Source: Pagrus major
Lineage: Eukaryota; Chordata; Actinopteri; Spariformes; Sparidae
Assembly (NCBI RefSeq): GCF_040436345.1
Contig: NC_133223.1
Coordinates: 12,469,113 to 12,533,112, forward strand
Direction of reading: 5' to 3'
DNA length: 64,000 nt
Position 1 is the stretch's first letter, and every line of letters begins with the position of its first letter. The notes under the pieces were generated by a model. It searched no databases. It was given only the letters and a program-made list of their open reading frames with translations, and was not told the DNA's origin. This document shows, piece after piece, positions 45,301 through 56,599 of the stretch. The translations under genes and the position numbers were made by a program.

Positions 45301-48114
45301 ACAAAAACATATAAAACACACTGAAGAAAAAGAAAAAGAATAGTACGTCTCCTTTAACAAACTAATAATAGTGCTGATGGGTTTCTCCTTCTCCTAACTT
45401 CTTAAACTCTGGAAAGCCTACTTCACCTAACTTTATCTGCTTATATTGTGTGGCCAAGCTTTATTTAAACCTACAGACCCACTGTATGACTAGAGGATGT
45501 CTGAAATGTTTCCAAAAATAACAAATATGTCAGACTGAATTTAAAATATGTGTCCAAAGATAATGCACAAGAGACCCAGAATATTTATTTTTCATGGAAG
45601 AATGCATCTATATGAAGTTGCATCCAAAAAACATGTTTTATTGATGGATGGTTTGAGTAAAAAGGAAAAAATAGAATCTATTCTGTATATGTGACCTTGA
45701 CAGTGACAAAATCCAAGAGTAAAATCAAGGCTGATACTGTATATCCTGTATACATATAACCTTCACCACACTGCTTAGTAAAATGAAGAGTATATGATGA
45801 ATTAGAAAAACAGATCATTTTTTATCAGCCTGCTATAGAAGTTAACTCTATTCCTGGAGATAAACAAACGTAACTTAGCTGTTTGATAGAGAACAGAAAC
45901 ACTTATATTTGGTGTGTTTGAAGTTATATATCCATATAATCCTCTTTAGATTAAAAGAGCCTGGTTTCTCTCTTAAGGCGAGGGTATAAATGGAAACATC
46001 CCGTGACTGTAACCTCACTCAGGTGGCCAAATTATCCACTGTGTCGTCCCTTTACTTGCTTTACCTTATTCTGTCTTTTGCAGACACAAAGTATCTGTTC
46101 ACTATCTGTGTGTATGTATGTCTGGCGTGCTTCCCAGAGCAGCCTGTGGAGAACCCCCCCCCACACACTTTTTCCAAAAAGCCTTAAACACCTAACACAA
46201 TAGGCTTTCTGAGAGTCTGGCATCAAACGAGCCACAAAGGAGAGGACTTATCCAAGGTTAATAAGGTTAATCAACTCTAAGTGTATTCAGTGCAGCTCTG
46301 TTTTCTTTTCTGGCTTCCTAGATGATGTGTTGCTTTGTTTATCATCTTACCTCGATGTCATCACTGATTTCTCTGTTTGTGTGTTTCTCCGCAGGAGAGC
46401 AGAGAGCCTCCCATCTCTGGAGAGGGCAACCAAGTACAACCCCATGTACGAGAGCGAGGCCACGACGGGCTACAGCCACTACTACCGCCGCTATCCTGAA
46501 GCTCCTGTTTACAGCAGCGCCAGCGCAGAGGCCTCCACTGACTTCAGCAGCGAGGAGATACGACACATCTATGAGAACAGTGAACTGACGAAGGAGGTGT
46601 GTGTGTGTGTGTGGGGGCTGCTATCACTGGTTGATCTGGAAAAGATGTCTTAGCCACACTAACAGAGTCTTTGTTTTTTTTTTACCCCATTACCTTTACC
46701 ACCCAGTTAAATGTTAACAAGCAGTCGTACTGAGTTGCTGCAAAATAATGTTTTTGTAACTGTGACAAAATCAGCATAAACGCAGGTCAATGCAGATGAT
46801 AAAAACATCGATCACATGTGCTGAAGTGCTGTATGGAAGGCAACTGGACTTGTTTCAGTTACTTGAAGACGTTTCACCTCTCATACAAGAGGCTTCTTAA
46901 TTTCTACTCCCACACAGGGTTTAAAAGCCTGCAGCTCCCCTCCAGTTAGTTAGAACTGAAGAAGCCTCTTGGATGAGAAGTGAAACGTCTTCAAGAAACT
47001 GAAACACGTCCAGTTGCCTATTATACAGCACTTAAAATTACCATGACCTGGATGACTGAGAACCTTCACCAACATCGATCAAATCGGATACGAGAGGCGG
47101 TGCAAATTACTGCCCAATGAATAAAGACTTTCTAGATGTAGAGAGCTCCTTTTAAGCCATCCTACTTTTGTTGGTGTCACACTCAAATCTGTCCGCCGGT
47201 GACCCACTTTGTGCTGTGTGGCAAAAAGATGCAAAGCAACAGAATGAATGTTATAGTCTTCATATAAGCATATAATATATTTGGACAACATTTTGATTAG
47301 TAACTGTAATTTAATTACAGATTTTTTCTCTGTAACTGAGACAGATGTAACTAGTAACTCCATAACACTGCGGAAACAAACACACTTGTTGTTCGGTTGG
47401 CAAGTCATTTTAGTTTTTTCTGGTAACATGTCACGTTTTGCCACAGCCTGTTCAGTTTACTGTTTATCTGCCTGTGATGTAATGTCCCCCCCAACTGATA
47501 TCATGTGTTTCTGCAGGAAATCCAAGACAGGATACGCATCATTGAGCTCTACGCTAAGGACCGGCAGTTTGCAGATTTTGTACGGCAGCATCAAGCGTGA
47601 GTGCCTCTCTTGTTTTTACACAGCGATGAGATAAACACATGGGCTGAACAAACCGGGGCTACAAGGGAAAAGGGAAGTGAGTTTGAGATACAGGAGTCTG
47701 GCGAGATTGCTAGCTGGAGGAGATGGAGGACTTCAAGCCATGCCAAACCAGCGTGGAAACAGATTTATCATTCTTAAATCTTCACCAGCCAGGCCCGGAG
47801 CTGATACAGTGAGACAGAAACCATTATGAGACACAGACATTCCTCCGTCTGCCAACAGCCTGGCAGTTATAATGTGTCGGTACTAAATGGTGGTGATTGT
47901 TTTTAAGTCGTATCTGGCTGTAGAGTAGCGCTCTGTGTGCCATGGAGCTCTTTCGTGCCAGGTGAACCTGAGTCTAGCTTTGGGTACTTTGTTTGTGTAG
48001 TAAATAAAGTCACTGATTCACTTACCTGAGATATGAAATCTAAAGAGTTTGTGAATGTGTTTTTTTTTGTGCTGCAGTGTCCTGGATACTCGCAGGGAGA
48101 GCTCCTCAACATAG
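26239..48114 (+). CDS. impg2: Interphotoreceptor matrix proteoglycan 2 (IMPG2), complete
   Basis: IMPG2 organises the hyaluronan-based matrix around photoreceptor outer segments. Exons: 26239-26317, 26419-26649, 28651-28817, 28929-28957, 29075-29107 (33 nt, phase-neutral, possibly optional), 30522-30568, 30890-30951, 31039-31194, 33032-33090, 33213-33233, 35525-35733, 37280-37323, 37495-37539, 38567-38717, 38999-40110, 41078-41365, 41474-41693, 42913-43123, 44349-44537, 46395-46596, 47517-47596, 48078-48114. Phases all match; 3672 nt, about 1223 residues (human about 1241). Seen: hydrophobic signal peptide 1-22; basic RRKR at 70-73 before [11 protein letters not shown]-1 about 225-345; long acidic linker 445-815 with SGSG at 495-498; SEA-2 about 880-985 with cleavage-type G934-S935; two EGF-like modules 991-1069; membrane span about 1077-1100; cytoplasmic tail with KYNPMYES. 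The membrane span excludes IMPG1. The a/b copy is undecided. Confidence 0.93.
29451..29865. mobile_element. Fold-back MITE family B copy in an IMPG2 intron
   Basis: It carries 'tttcttgctgagagttagatgagaa', 'agcataaagactggaaactg' and, near the right end, 'ggctgtagcttcatatttaacata', followed by a piece like 'atgagagtggt'. These are the family B landmarks. The outermost terminal repeats are decayed. Confidence 0.65.
31970..32475. repeat. Dispersed 'tacttaagtac' repeat (family C), near full length
   Basis: It starts with 'gtacctaagtacatgtacttaagtac' type sequence, continues with 'gaggtacttgtactttacttgagtgtttcc' and 'ttagttactagttacttt', and ends with the reverse motif 'ttttactcaagtattac'. I know this composition as a very common teleost repeat with inverted ends. 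It lies in the IMPG2 intron after exon 31039-31194. Fragments occur at 34010-34125, 50825-50945 and 52060-52140. Confidence 0.65.
33665..33915. mobile_element. Fold-back MITE family B fragment
   Basis: The left terminus 'ggaatagttcgacattttggga' is well preserved (33673-33694), followed by 'gcttaacttagcttagcagaaaggc' and 'gggaaacagccagcctggc'. The right terminus is lost. It sits in an IMPG2 intron. Confidence 0.65.
39208..39349 (+). repeat. impg2: Coding (GAA)n-like tract in the IMPG2 linker exon
   Basis: Imperfect GAA/GAG trinucleotides encode long Glu runs at about residues 515-561, interrupted by Gly, Val and Arg-Glu. The tract stays in frame through the 1112-nt exon 38999-40110. The opposite strand reads as a poly-Ser frame, a mirror of this repeat and not a gene. 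Confidence 0.9.
40500..40745. repeat. Dispersed repeat in the intron after the IMPG2 linker exon
   Basis: It contains 'ctctgattggct', then 'gtctgaacctgataattagcataatatgacgtc'. These resemble parts of the TTAA-ended element at 44840-45357, whose terminal region reads 'gacatattatgc'. It is decayed, with no clean ends. Confidence 0.4.
41790..42000. mobile_element. Fold-back MITE family B, short copy
   Basis: It runs from 'tcttgccgagagtaaggttagaagattgatacc', through 'gctggagccagtgg' and 'gctaaggtaagcta', to the right end 'ttcccaaaatgtttaactattccctta'. It lies in the intron after the SEA-2 exon. A further fragment of the same family is at 42575-42700. Confidence 0.65.
44840..45357. mobile_element. 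518-bp TTAA-ended MITE
   Basis: The left end TTAAAGGAGACATATTATGC and right end AGTACGTCTCCTTTAA form an 11-bp perfect terminal inverted repeat (TTAAAGGAGAC). The TTAA at each end could be the target duplication of a piggyBac-type element. The inside has no open frame but has the phrase 'ctctttaaggcccctcctcctgaa..ccc' and 'ctctgattggtcagct', known to me from abundant fish repeats. It sits in the intron before exon 46395-46596. Confidence 0.7.
46864..46995. repeat. Inverted repeat with hammerhead-like core
   Basis: The left arm (46864-46898) and right arm (about 46959-46995) are near-perfect reverse complements built on 'gaagacgtttcac' / 'gtgaaacgtcttc' and 'aagaggcttctt' / 'aagaagcctctt'. 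The plus strand also holds CTGAAGA at 46956-46962 and GAAAC at 46982-46986. It is a recognisable fish dispersed repeat lying in an IMPG2 intron. Confidence 0.7.
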
Positions 48115-49331
48115 ACATGAAACTCTCCTGTGAACAACAAGGTATTTTTTCTTCATTTGAGGACTGTGTAGCAGGTTCTTAGTTTCAATTACAATTCCTC
48201 GCAAGATCCTACTCAAAAAAAATAGCTACAGTAGGTTTGGATGAAAAGACAGTGAGGTACTTAATGTGAGAATATGTACACCCCAACATTTAGCAAAATT
48301 AGCAGATGTGCTAACTTTTCTTTAATGTTAGAAGTAATAGTTTCCTACATATTTTACAATAATTACCTATAGAAGAATGACATCCAAATTCTGGGGGGAA
48401 GTAGTATATTAACTTCATATACAATGGAAAGAATATCATTGATGATGATTCAATATCATCATGTAATGTTGTTCATGTTAATGCAATAATTAGCAAGCCC
48501 TAAACAGTAACCGACCCATGGGTTTTAAAATGGTTTGTATATGACTCATGAGTTAAACCTAGTAAACATGACATAAAAGATTTCAAGGAATACTTTGAAC
48601 TTGAGTAAGAGACTATATTGGCAAAAAAGTATCTGATAGTAGAAGACTGAACAGTGTGTAAATTAGGAATGTCTGATACATCTTTTGAAAAATGTGGATC
48701 CTGCATACTGACACACTTTCTGCTCAACAGAACCAGGCTTTCATGTTCGAAAAGTGAAGCTCCCTGTCGAGACTCTCTACTAGCTCACCACGGCTCAGAA
48801 TCTGGACTGTTACCAGACAAACAGCCGCTCTCTGTGTGTGGCTGTGTGGGCAGAAGTGTTGACTGTTCTTCCTCCTTCCTCGGTGCCTTCTCTTGACTGG
48901 CTGAGCTGGCTGTGACATCAACGGACGTGTTTGCTGCTCATCTACTGGACGTGTCCCTTTGGGACGAACTGGACCGCATCCTCTTACTTGAAATGTTGTC
49001 AGACACATCGCAATACTGGCTACAGTAGCACTTTTGTTTAGTGGAATAATCTGTTTTGTTTCATCATGTCATATCTATGTATTCTAAAAGGGAAGAATGT
49101 AAAAAAACTGTGAATATGTACAGTGTATAGTGTTACTGTTAGGATGTTTGCTAGTTAAAATGTTGTTCTGACAGTTTTGTCTGTAGAGAGCTCAAATTGA
49201 CTCTTTAGGTCTTCTCTCAGAAACACAGAGAGCTGCTCTTTATTAGTCAATGGTGCTATCTTACTTTAAAATGAAGTGTATATTGACTAATTTTTACAAT
49301 TTAAAGGCAACACCAATGGATAAACTCTGTA

Positions 49332-49765
49332 TAAACAGTTCAACATTTTGGGAAATACACATATTTCCTTACTGGCAGAGGGTAAGATGGGAAGATCGGT
49401 GAATTGAACGCTCATATCCTTCTGTTAAGTATGATGATACAGTCATCAGCTGTTAGCTGGGCACAACGGCTGACAACAAAGCTAAGCTGACTCCATCCAA
49501 AGGTGACAAAATCTGCCCATGCATGTGCGTACATACTGAACAAACAAGACATTATGTGTTAATTAAACTTTCGAGGTGCTGGTAAGCAGATTTTATGATC
49601 ATAGGACAGAGCTGGGCTAGCTCTTTCCACCTGTTTCCAGTGTGTGTGCTAAGCTAAGCTAAATGGCTGCTTGCTGTAGCCTTACATTTAATGTAAGTGG
49701 TATCGGTATTCACATCTAAATCTGTGCCAAGGAGTGTTTCCTAAAATGTTGGACTATTCCTTTAA
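49332..49765. mobile_element. Fold-back MITE family B, nearly complete copy
   Basis: The left terminus 'agttcaacattttgggaaat' is the inverted partner of the right terminus 'tttcctaaaatgttggact' followed by 'attcctttaa'. It has the family interior 'gctaagctaagctaaatggctgc'. It lies within the presumed IMPG2 3' UTR. Confidence 0.7.
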
Positions 49766-50802
49766 GGTCGCCAAATGTAGCGTTAGTGTATGTATTATTC
49801 TGTTAATCAATGTAAAAGCAGCTTTTCACAATCTGAACGTTGAGAATACTGCTCCAAGCAGGGGATTTTTCTGTCTTTGTAACTCCATCAGTCAGGAGCT
49901 TTGGTGTGTTTGTGGCTGGTAGACATGAGAAAATGAAAACAGCGGTGATGGGAGGAAGGCAGAAAGCATGAACCCTCTATAACGCTGGGATCCAGCAGTA
50001 AGTGAAAACACGTTTCAGTGGAAAAAGACTGTGGGGCAAGCAAGCGGCTCAAGGATTGGATCAAATGGTCTGATTTCAGATGTCATATGTAAATGAAATT
50101 TAAGCAAGCTGATAAACAACACGTGACAACCTCAAGCTGTGTCTCCTGCTAAAGAAACGCTGAAGATTACCAGCAACTCCTCAAAAATGTTCTGCCCTCT
50201 GAAAGCGCCTGACAGACTGATTCCAGTGTTTTCTTTGGTGTTGTGATATTAACAAAGAAGACTCTGCGTCGTCCCTTGAGCAAACCCTCACAGCTGCAGC
50301 TGATTACGGTCTGTAGGTTTTTGTTTGTTGTTGGCCGATGTGACCGACAGTTCTCTTGGGAGGTCAGAATCAGACACGTAGATCATGTCCTAGCTTCTCG
50401 TTTACATTACATGTGTCTCGTCCTTTGCTCTTATTTTAGACGTCCACACAAGCGACAAAACCCCAGTGAAGCAGACTCTTGTGACAGTGTCATGCCTTTT
50501 GCAATCTGCATATTCAATTTTTTGTTTTTTGTATGCATGTGTTTTTTGTGTCTGCGTAGAGTTTTTGTCAATGTCTGCATCTGCCACCTGGACAAATGGC
50601 CAATCATCCCATACAGAGTTGTGTCATGTAAATAACAGTGTAGATATTATTAACAACTGTAGGATGTAAATCATGTGTCTCAAATGTTTCAATATATGGA
50701 CATAATCTTTTTATACTGATAACTGTTTCATCATTTTAACAGTGTTATCATACAGTGCAGCTGTGTAAATTACTAACTGTAACAAATCATAACATGTACA
50801 GA

Positions 50803-50808
50803 AATAAA
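50803..50808 (+). terminator. impg2: Candidate IMPG2 poly(A) signal
   Basis: AATAAA is followed by T-rich sequence (atgttttatatt). It is the first canonical hexamer after the IMPG2 stop that I noticed. Confidence 0.45.
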
Positions 50809-50824
50809 ATGTTTTATATTAAAT

Positions 50825-53160
50825 GCAGACTATGGTGGAATGTAATGCAGTACATTTACCTAAGCATGTTATCTATTTATTATTAAGCTTTATGCTTCTA
50901 CTCTGTAGTTACTAGTTAGTTTTCAGATTAAGTTTGCATTTCTAAAACAGGTGATCAGCCTACGGAAGCCCCGAGAGGCCAATGAGGAAAAAAAATTCTG
51001 GTGATCCCTTTTCAGTTTTTCTTTTTTAGCTGTGAACGTTTTGGCAGATGAAAAAAAAAAAACTTGTCTGTTTTTGTAATACTCGTGCACAAGTATCTAC
51101 ATGCATTCAGGTTTTCTCTTGTCTTGTCTTGCGTTTAGAGTGCATGTAAAAAATTAAAACTTTACTTCAGCGTCTTGTGACAGAAATGAGTATTACAAAA
51201 ACAAACACTTAAAAATGATCCTGACATTTTCTTTTCACCTGGTCACTGGTGCAAAAAAACAAAACAAAAAACAAACAAATCCTGCCAAACATTTTTTGTC
51301 ACCTGTTTTGAAAGCTGAAAAAAACATTGACAAATTTTGAATAGATCACTAGAATATAACTTCCCTCTCAGAGTATCCGTATTCCCACGAGTAACTCCAC
51401 CTCCATCAGCTACAACAAATAGCTGCTTATATGTCAATCCATCTGTAACAAAAATAATGTTGTTTATACATAATAATTTAACTCTTATCGAGGCTATTCT
51501 ACAAAATGATTACATTTACTTTTGCAACATTTTTGAAAATTTGCTTTCCTGACGCCAGTTAGATTAGAAAATATCACTCTCTTGTCCTCCCTCTTTTAAT
51601 ATGAAGCAGCCATCAACAGTTAGTTAACTTAGCTTTGTCTGAACATAAGTACTGGAAACAGGGGGAAACAGCTAGCCTCGCGCTGTCCAATGTTAACAAA
51701 CCTGCCCACAAGCACCTCTAAAACTTAATAAATGAATGAACTACATTATTTTGTCTAATACGTAGCCTTCAGAAAGGGAGTGTGACATGTTGTGGCTTTA
51801 TTGAGGATTATGTGCTGGACTAGTTCTTGGCCCGGAGCACTAACTTTCTGGAGCCACAGTCCTACTTGACAGCAGGAAAGTGTCATAACATAGCTTTTTA
51901 CCATGATCTCCAGTCTTTATGTTGAGCTACGCTAACCGTCTCCTGGTTGTAGCTTCATATCTACTGTCCAAACGAGATCGGTATTGATCCATCTGACCCT
52001 TTGTCAGTAAATCATATATGTATATTTCCCAAAATGTGTAAAACTATTCCTTTAAAGTAAAATTTTGTGTGTGACTTTTTCTTCACACAGTAAATGTACA
52101 CTGTACTTAAGTAAAAGAGTTGAATACTTCTACCACTGCTCTTGTCATCATCCAGAAAACAAATGGAAAAAGACTTGCTCTTTCTCTTGGAGTCACTGAT
52201 GTATTGGCTTTTTCCACTATGCTGTTGGACCAGGTGTTCAGCCGCTCATGGATAATCTGAAGAGAAGATTAGGATCAGCAGGTATGGATTATAGGCACGT
52301 CTGTGGCCATGACAGTTTCTAAAAGAGTGTATACCAGTAATCAGCCTCAGTCACACACACTTATACACATGTGCCAGGATTTGGCTGAGCAATTTAACGC
52401 CTATGCACAAAGGAAAGGACATTGTGTAAACATAGTACTGGCCTGGTGAAACAATACAACTATGAACTGTGTGTTATTGTACCGCATGCAGAAAAAAATT
52501 GGATCCAGCTGCTGTTTTTGTTATGTTTTTGTATGAGGATTGTTCCAGAGGTTTGGATTATATTTGGTGTGGTTTGGTGAGGTCATTGGGTGTGTTGGTG
52601 GCCAGTGATGGCGTCATTAAATCTGATTTAATGTTGGAAAAATCTAAATCACCATGGTGATGGAGTAGGAGGGGGTGCCTGCTTTACATCTCATCATGTT
52701 AAAAGTCAATGATGGACGCAGAGTGACAGCAACAGCAGCAGCAGCAGCAACAAGTGGCTCTGCACTGGCTCAGTTTGGATCATTCACCCACATTTAAGTC
52801 AGTGTCACGGCAGTGAAGGGCAGTAGGTGAAAAATGGAAAACCCCAAGTCTGGGAGGAAATCATTACCGCATGCTGACAGACTGACATGTAATGTTTTCA
52901 TGCTTGAGGGTAATTTGGGCAGAGGAGGGAGGAACAGATGAAAAAAGTCCCAGTGGTGGAGAATGTATTTCCCAAGATGGGTCGATGTTTCCTTGTGTGA
53001 GAAAAGCATCTGCTTCCTGCTTCAGACCTCTGCGCAAGTTGCAATTGATTTGTAATCTAGGTGTAATTTATGACGACACAATCGTGTGCAACCGGGCTTT
53101 GGAAATAAGCGAGGAGCAATTTAACCCTTGTGTTCAGTTGACATTTAAAAGACTTATTTT
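50825..53160. other. Repeat-rich spacer after IMPG2
   Basis: It holds family C fragments (50825-50945, 52060-52140), a family B copy (51555-52055, ending 'aaaactattcctttaa') and a short CAG-type run at 52728-52752. No exon could be supported. Confidence 0.5.
51555..52055. mobile_element. Fold-back MITE family B copy
   Basis: It contains 'agtactggaaacagggggaaacagctagcct', 'gtgctggactagttcttggcc', 'gttgtagcttcatat' and the right end 'cccaaaatgtgtaaaactattcctttaa'. The left terminus is decayed. Confidence 0.65.
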
Positions 53161-53164
53161 AGGA

Positions 53165-53262
53165 CTCCCCTGTAGCTCAGCTGATTGAGTGTGTGCCCCA
53201 TGTATGGAGTCCTCAGCAGCGGCCATAGTTCAATTCAGGCCTGTGGTCATTTGCCACAATTA
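53165..53262 (+). mobile_element. tRNA-derived SINE fragment
   Basis: TAGCTCAGCTGATTGAGTG at about 53173 matches a Pol III A box. AGTTCAATTCA at about 53228 is a decayed B box, in tRNA-like spacing. The middle 'tgccccatgta.ggagtcctcagcagcggcc' is shared with a common fish SINE type. It is not a functional tRNA because the D- and T-arm bases are altered and no clean acceptor stem is seen. Confidence 0.6.
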
Positions 53263-53264
53263 CA

Positions 53265-55318
53265 CTGCCAGCATTTATTGACTGGGTGAAATTGAGTATG
53301 TTTGGATGTTGAACTGTTGGTTGAACAAAAGAATACATTTGAAGACATCAAATGGACTCTGGGAAACTGTGACATACAATATTTATCACTGTTGTCTGGC
53401 ATTTTATAGACAAAGCGATTGATAAATAGAAAGTGTTAACAGAAGTAGTTTCTTTAGCAGTTAATGGGTTTATGTCAGTGCCAGCTATATAGGAAATAAT
53501 AGGCCTAATAGGTAACTAATGGAGTCACTATGTTTGTGGTGTTTTTGACGTGTCTGTTCCAGTGCAACCACAAGAGGGCCTTGTGTCTGTTTGCCTGCAT
53601 TCAGATAACATCTGCACCAGTCTCAACTTTATAAAACCCAGCTTTTTTTATTTTGATTAGACATTTGCTGTACATACCATAAGAACATTGTACATACTAT
53701 TCAAAGAAAGACTTTAAAGAGACATTTTTACCCTTGTTGTATTTTCATGGCTCAAATGTGTGTACATGGGTGTGTGCGTGTGTATGTGTGTGTGTGTGTG
53801 AGAGAGAGTGATGCATTAACACAGGACGCAGGATAAATACCTGATCACATAGTCCCACTTTTTGGACACACCCTTAATCCCCCCTCTGTCATGACTGTGT
53901 AAGTGAACAGATCTTCTCCTGTCCTCCTGCCTCTTCTTCAACAACAGCATGTAATTATACTGATAAGCCTGCAGACGTGTCATTTGATATCTCAATAAGC
54001 CTGCAGATCATTCCCTCGTGTCTGTGCAGACTCTTGTTAAGTGTCTTATAAAAGTCTGCTGATTTATGAGCAGATAAATGACAGCTTGCAGCCCTGCAAC
54101 CCCCCCCATTCACCAGCTGGCTGTGAAACACTGCACAGAAACTATGGAGTTTATCTCCTGTACCTTAAAAGATTTAACCATCACTGCAATCATTTGCTAC
54201 TGCCAAGCTGGTAACTCTGAATGTGACCCTGTCTACGAGGAAGACTTCTATTCATTGCTCACAGCAGCTGTTTGGGAAGGTTTTTGTTATTAAAAATCAC
54301 GTCAAATCTGTTTTGATAGATACGATTTTTTGACTGCAACAAGTTTTAGCACTTGGCAGTTTTTGTTGTTTTATGGAAATTATCTGACTTTTCAAGGACA
54401 TCAACTTTCCAAGGATTAGACTATACTCATTATACTCACATCCATCTTTCTATCATTTGTACCGTAATAGTACTTTCCCAATCTCTGTTGCACCAGTCGC
54501 TCCACTCATCATTTCCCTTCATATCTTATGACATATGTAATTATTTTGTAAGTCTGACGTGGACCCATTAATGTCTCCAGTATGTTTTCTGTGGGTGGGT
54601 GTGTGTCAGAGGGAGAATCACGGTAGAGGAGAATGAATCATAATCGAGGCAGAAAGAATCTCAAAAGGCACATGGCTGGATTACTGCTTTCTTTTCGGCC
54701 CACGTGCCTCACCAGCAGCGTAGTGCATGGGTAATAAGTGACACAGAGTTCGCTGTCTGATGGAAGTATGCGAGTCATCGTTAGCATTTCTCAATTCCTG
54801 CTGGCCTGATAATCATGAACCTGCCCATTATCAAACATTCAGATCAATGCCCTTGTTTATCAAACTGCTGTAAGTGAATGAGCATTAATCGGCTCTCTGT
54901 TTGGGCTCAGTCAATAGGAGAGCTCCAACAACCCACATTGCAATTTATTTGCTCAGCACCATACGGCAGATAAACAACATAAGTGACAAGCTGGTGAACA
55001 CAGTGGCACATTTAGAGAACCAGATATTTCCTTCAGTGGTTAAAGGAGACCAAAACAGAGCTAGAGTGAGAATGAATACTGGACTGAAATTGAAGCCAAT
55101 GCAGAAGTGCCCTAAAACTGCATTATTTCTATTGACCAGCAGGTTGCGACTCCACTGGTTTCAAAAAGAAATCCGATTGTATGTAAGCTTATGAAAAAAA
55201 GACCCTATGTCTGACTTGAGTCATTACCTCAGTAAACAGTTTCCTAATGAGTTTATGGCCTGAAACACTAGTTTTATATCTTGTAGAATACAGCTTGATG
55301 TTCAGTTAGTAAATTATG
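53265..55318. other. Spacer with a (GT)n tract; no gene seen
   Basis: There is a GT-rich tract near 53757-53802 followed by GA repeats. The stretch 54895-55110 has an open frame but no splice or family support, and it looks like a dispersed repeat. Confidence 0.45.
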
Positions 55319-55326
55319 GTCCCGTT

Positions 55327-56129
55327 TAGAGCCCTGCGCTGGAGCCCGAGAGCCGAAAAGCCCGACAGCCCGAGGGCCGGGCTTCAAGCCAATTACCACA
55401 TCATTACCTTGGACACGGCCCGGGCTTGGGCTTGAAAGCAGCAGCTGCTCTGCCCCTCCCTCTCCGCTGCACGTCACTCACATCATATTATACTGATCCC
55501 ATTCGCGCGTCCAGCCCATAGGTCCCGCCACAAACATGGACAACATAAAGAAAAAGATTGAAGACGGTGAACTGACGGTTAGCAACACCAAGCGAAAAGC
55601 TCAGTATTGGACAAAGTTAGACCTGCCGCCTACAATTGCTGCGATATCAGGTCAACTGCAGCGCACTGCTGCAGTTGCATCGTGCACAGTCACTTCAAAA
55701 AACAAAATAATCAATTAAACAACCCCAAAAATGCTTCAAACACTTTTCTAAATAATCTCTCATATTGAAAGGAAACAAAATATGCCACTAACTTATGCCA
55801 TTAAAAGTGCTCAGATAAGGTCAGAGGTCTATCCTCCGACCTTATCTGGGTATATTTCGTTTCCTTTCAATATTAAGATTAAGATATAATGAATATAGCT
55901 TAATACCACGCTAGGAACCCCGATTAAACTATTTTAATGTCTGCAACATTAACAGCCTACAGGTTGTTATGGGAGGTTTTTTAAAAAAAGACAAAAAGTT
56001 GGACTTTTTTTCGGGTTTGGGCCTGAGAATTCTGAAAACCTGTCAGGCCGGGCCGGGCTGGGCTGGGGCTCCACCCCCTCGGGCCAGGGCCGGGCCTGGG
56101 CCCAGTAAATGGACCCGTGCAGGGCACTA
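55327..56129. mobile_element. Decayed hAT element with ZBED-like frame
   Basis: The left end TAGAGCCCTGC and the reverse complement of the right end (GCAGGGCACTA) match at 10 of 11 bases. The 8-bp flanks GTCCCGTT and GTGCTATT agree at 5 of 8. Subterminal DNA is full of 'gcccg/ccggg' words at both ends. A plus-strand frame from 55536 (MDNIKKKIEDGEL..., then SNTKRKAQYWTKLDL) looks like the start of a hAT transposase before its BED zinc finger. It stops after 60 codons, so the copy is dead. Confidence 0.6.
55762..55873. mobile_element. Palindromic insert inside the hAT copy
   Basis: The outer arms (from atattgaaaggaaac, and ending gtttcctttcaatat) match over 21 of 22 bases. The inner arms at 55812-55827 and 55833-55848 match over 15 of 16 bases around a 5-base loop. 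The 112-bp unit looks like a small nested MITE or a strong hairpin. Confidence 0.6.
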
Positions 56130-56599
56130 GTGCTATTGTAGTGCTACATTTTTAATAATGCATCTCATGTTTAAAATAAACCACGTTAAATAATGTGTTA
56201 CAATGAAATCACTGATTGCCATCTACAATATTTCAGAGGCAATAATGCAAATCATAAGCTAAATCAGTAAATCATAATGGTACAAATACATAACAAGAAA
56301 TAGAATAACAAAAAAGAATATAATTATATTCGTAATGGTTTTATTCACGTAGGTATATGTGAAATATAGTTCAAGTGGCCTCAACACACCTGATTCAGTT
56401 GACTCAGTTGTCAGAGACGTTAAAATGTTTGATTAGACCTTAATCTGGTTATTTCACAAGACAAAAGAAGAGAACATTTTGAATAAGTCATGACGACACA
56501 TCCGGTCACACAGACCCTAACCCTGACATCACGCCTAAATTTAACAGATATCACATGGATTTATATGGTTACACCATACATAACAGCATTAGAATTGAT

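Larger units (their letters stand above)
48115..50820 (+). other. impg2: Probable long IMPG2 3' UTR
   Basis: No coding exon follows the stop at 48112-48114. The first standard AATAAA I see is at 50803-50808, giving a possible 2.7-kb 3' UTR that contains a family B MITE. An earlier non-canonical site cannot be excluded. Confidence 0.45.

Noticed and set aside
53165-53262. tRNA gene
   Set aside because: A and B box-like words exist, but the arms are broken and the middle matches a known SINE type, so it is called a SINE fragment.
54078-54293. 71-codon frame with several Cys
   Set aside because: Short, no splice context, no signal peptide, nothing similar nearby.
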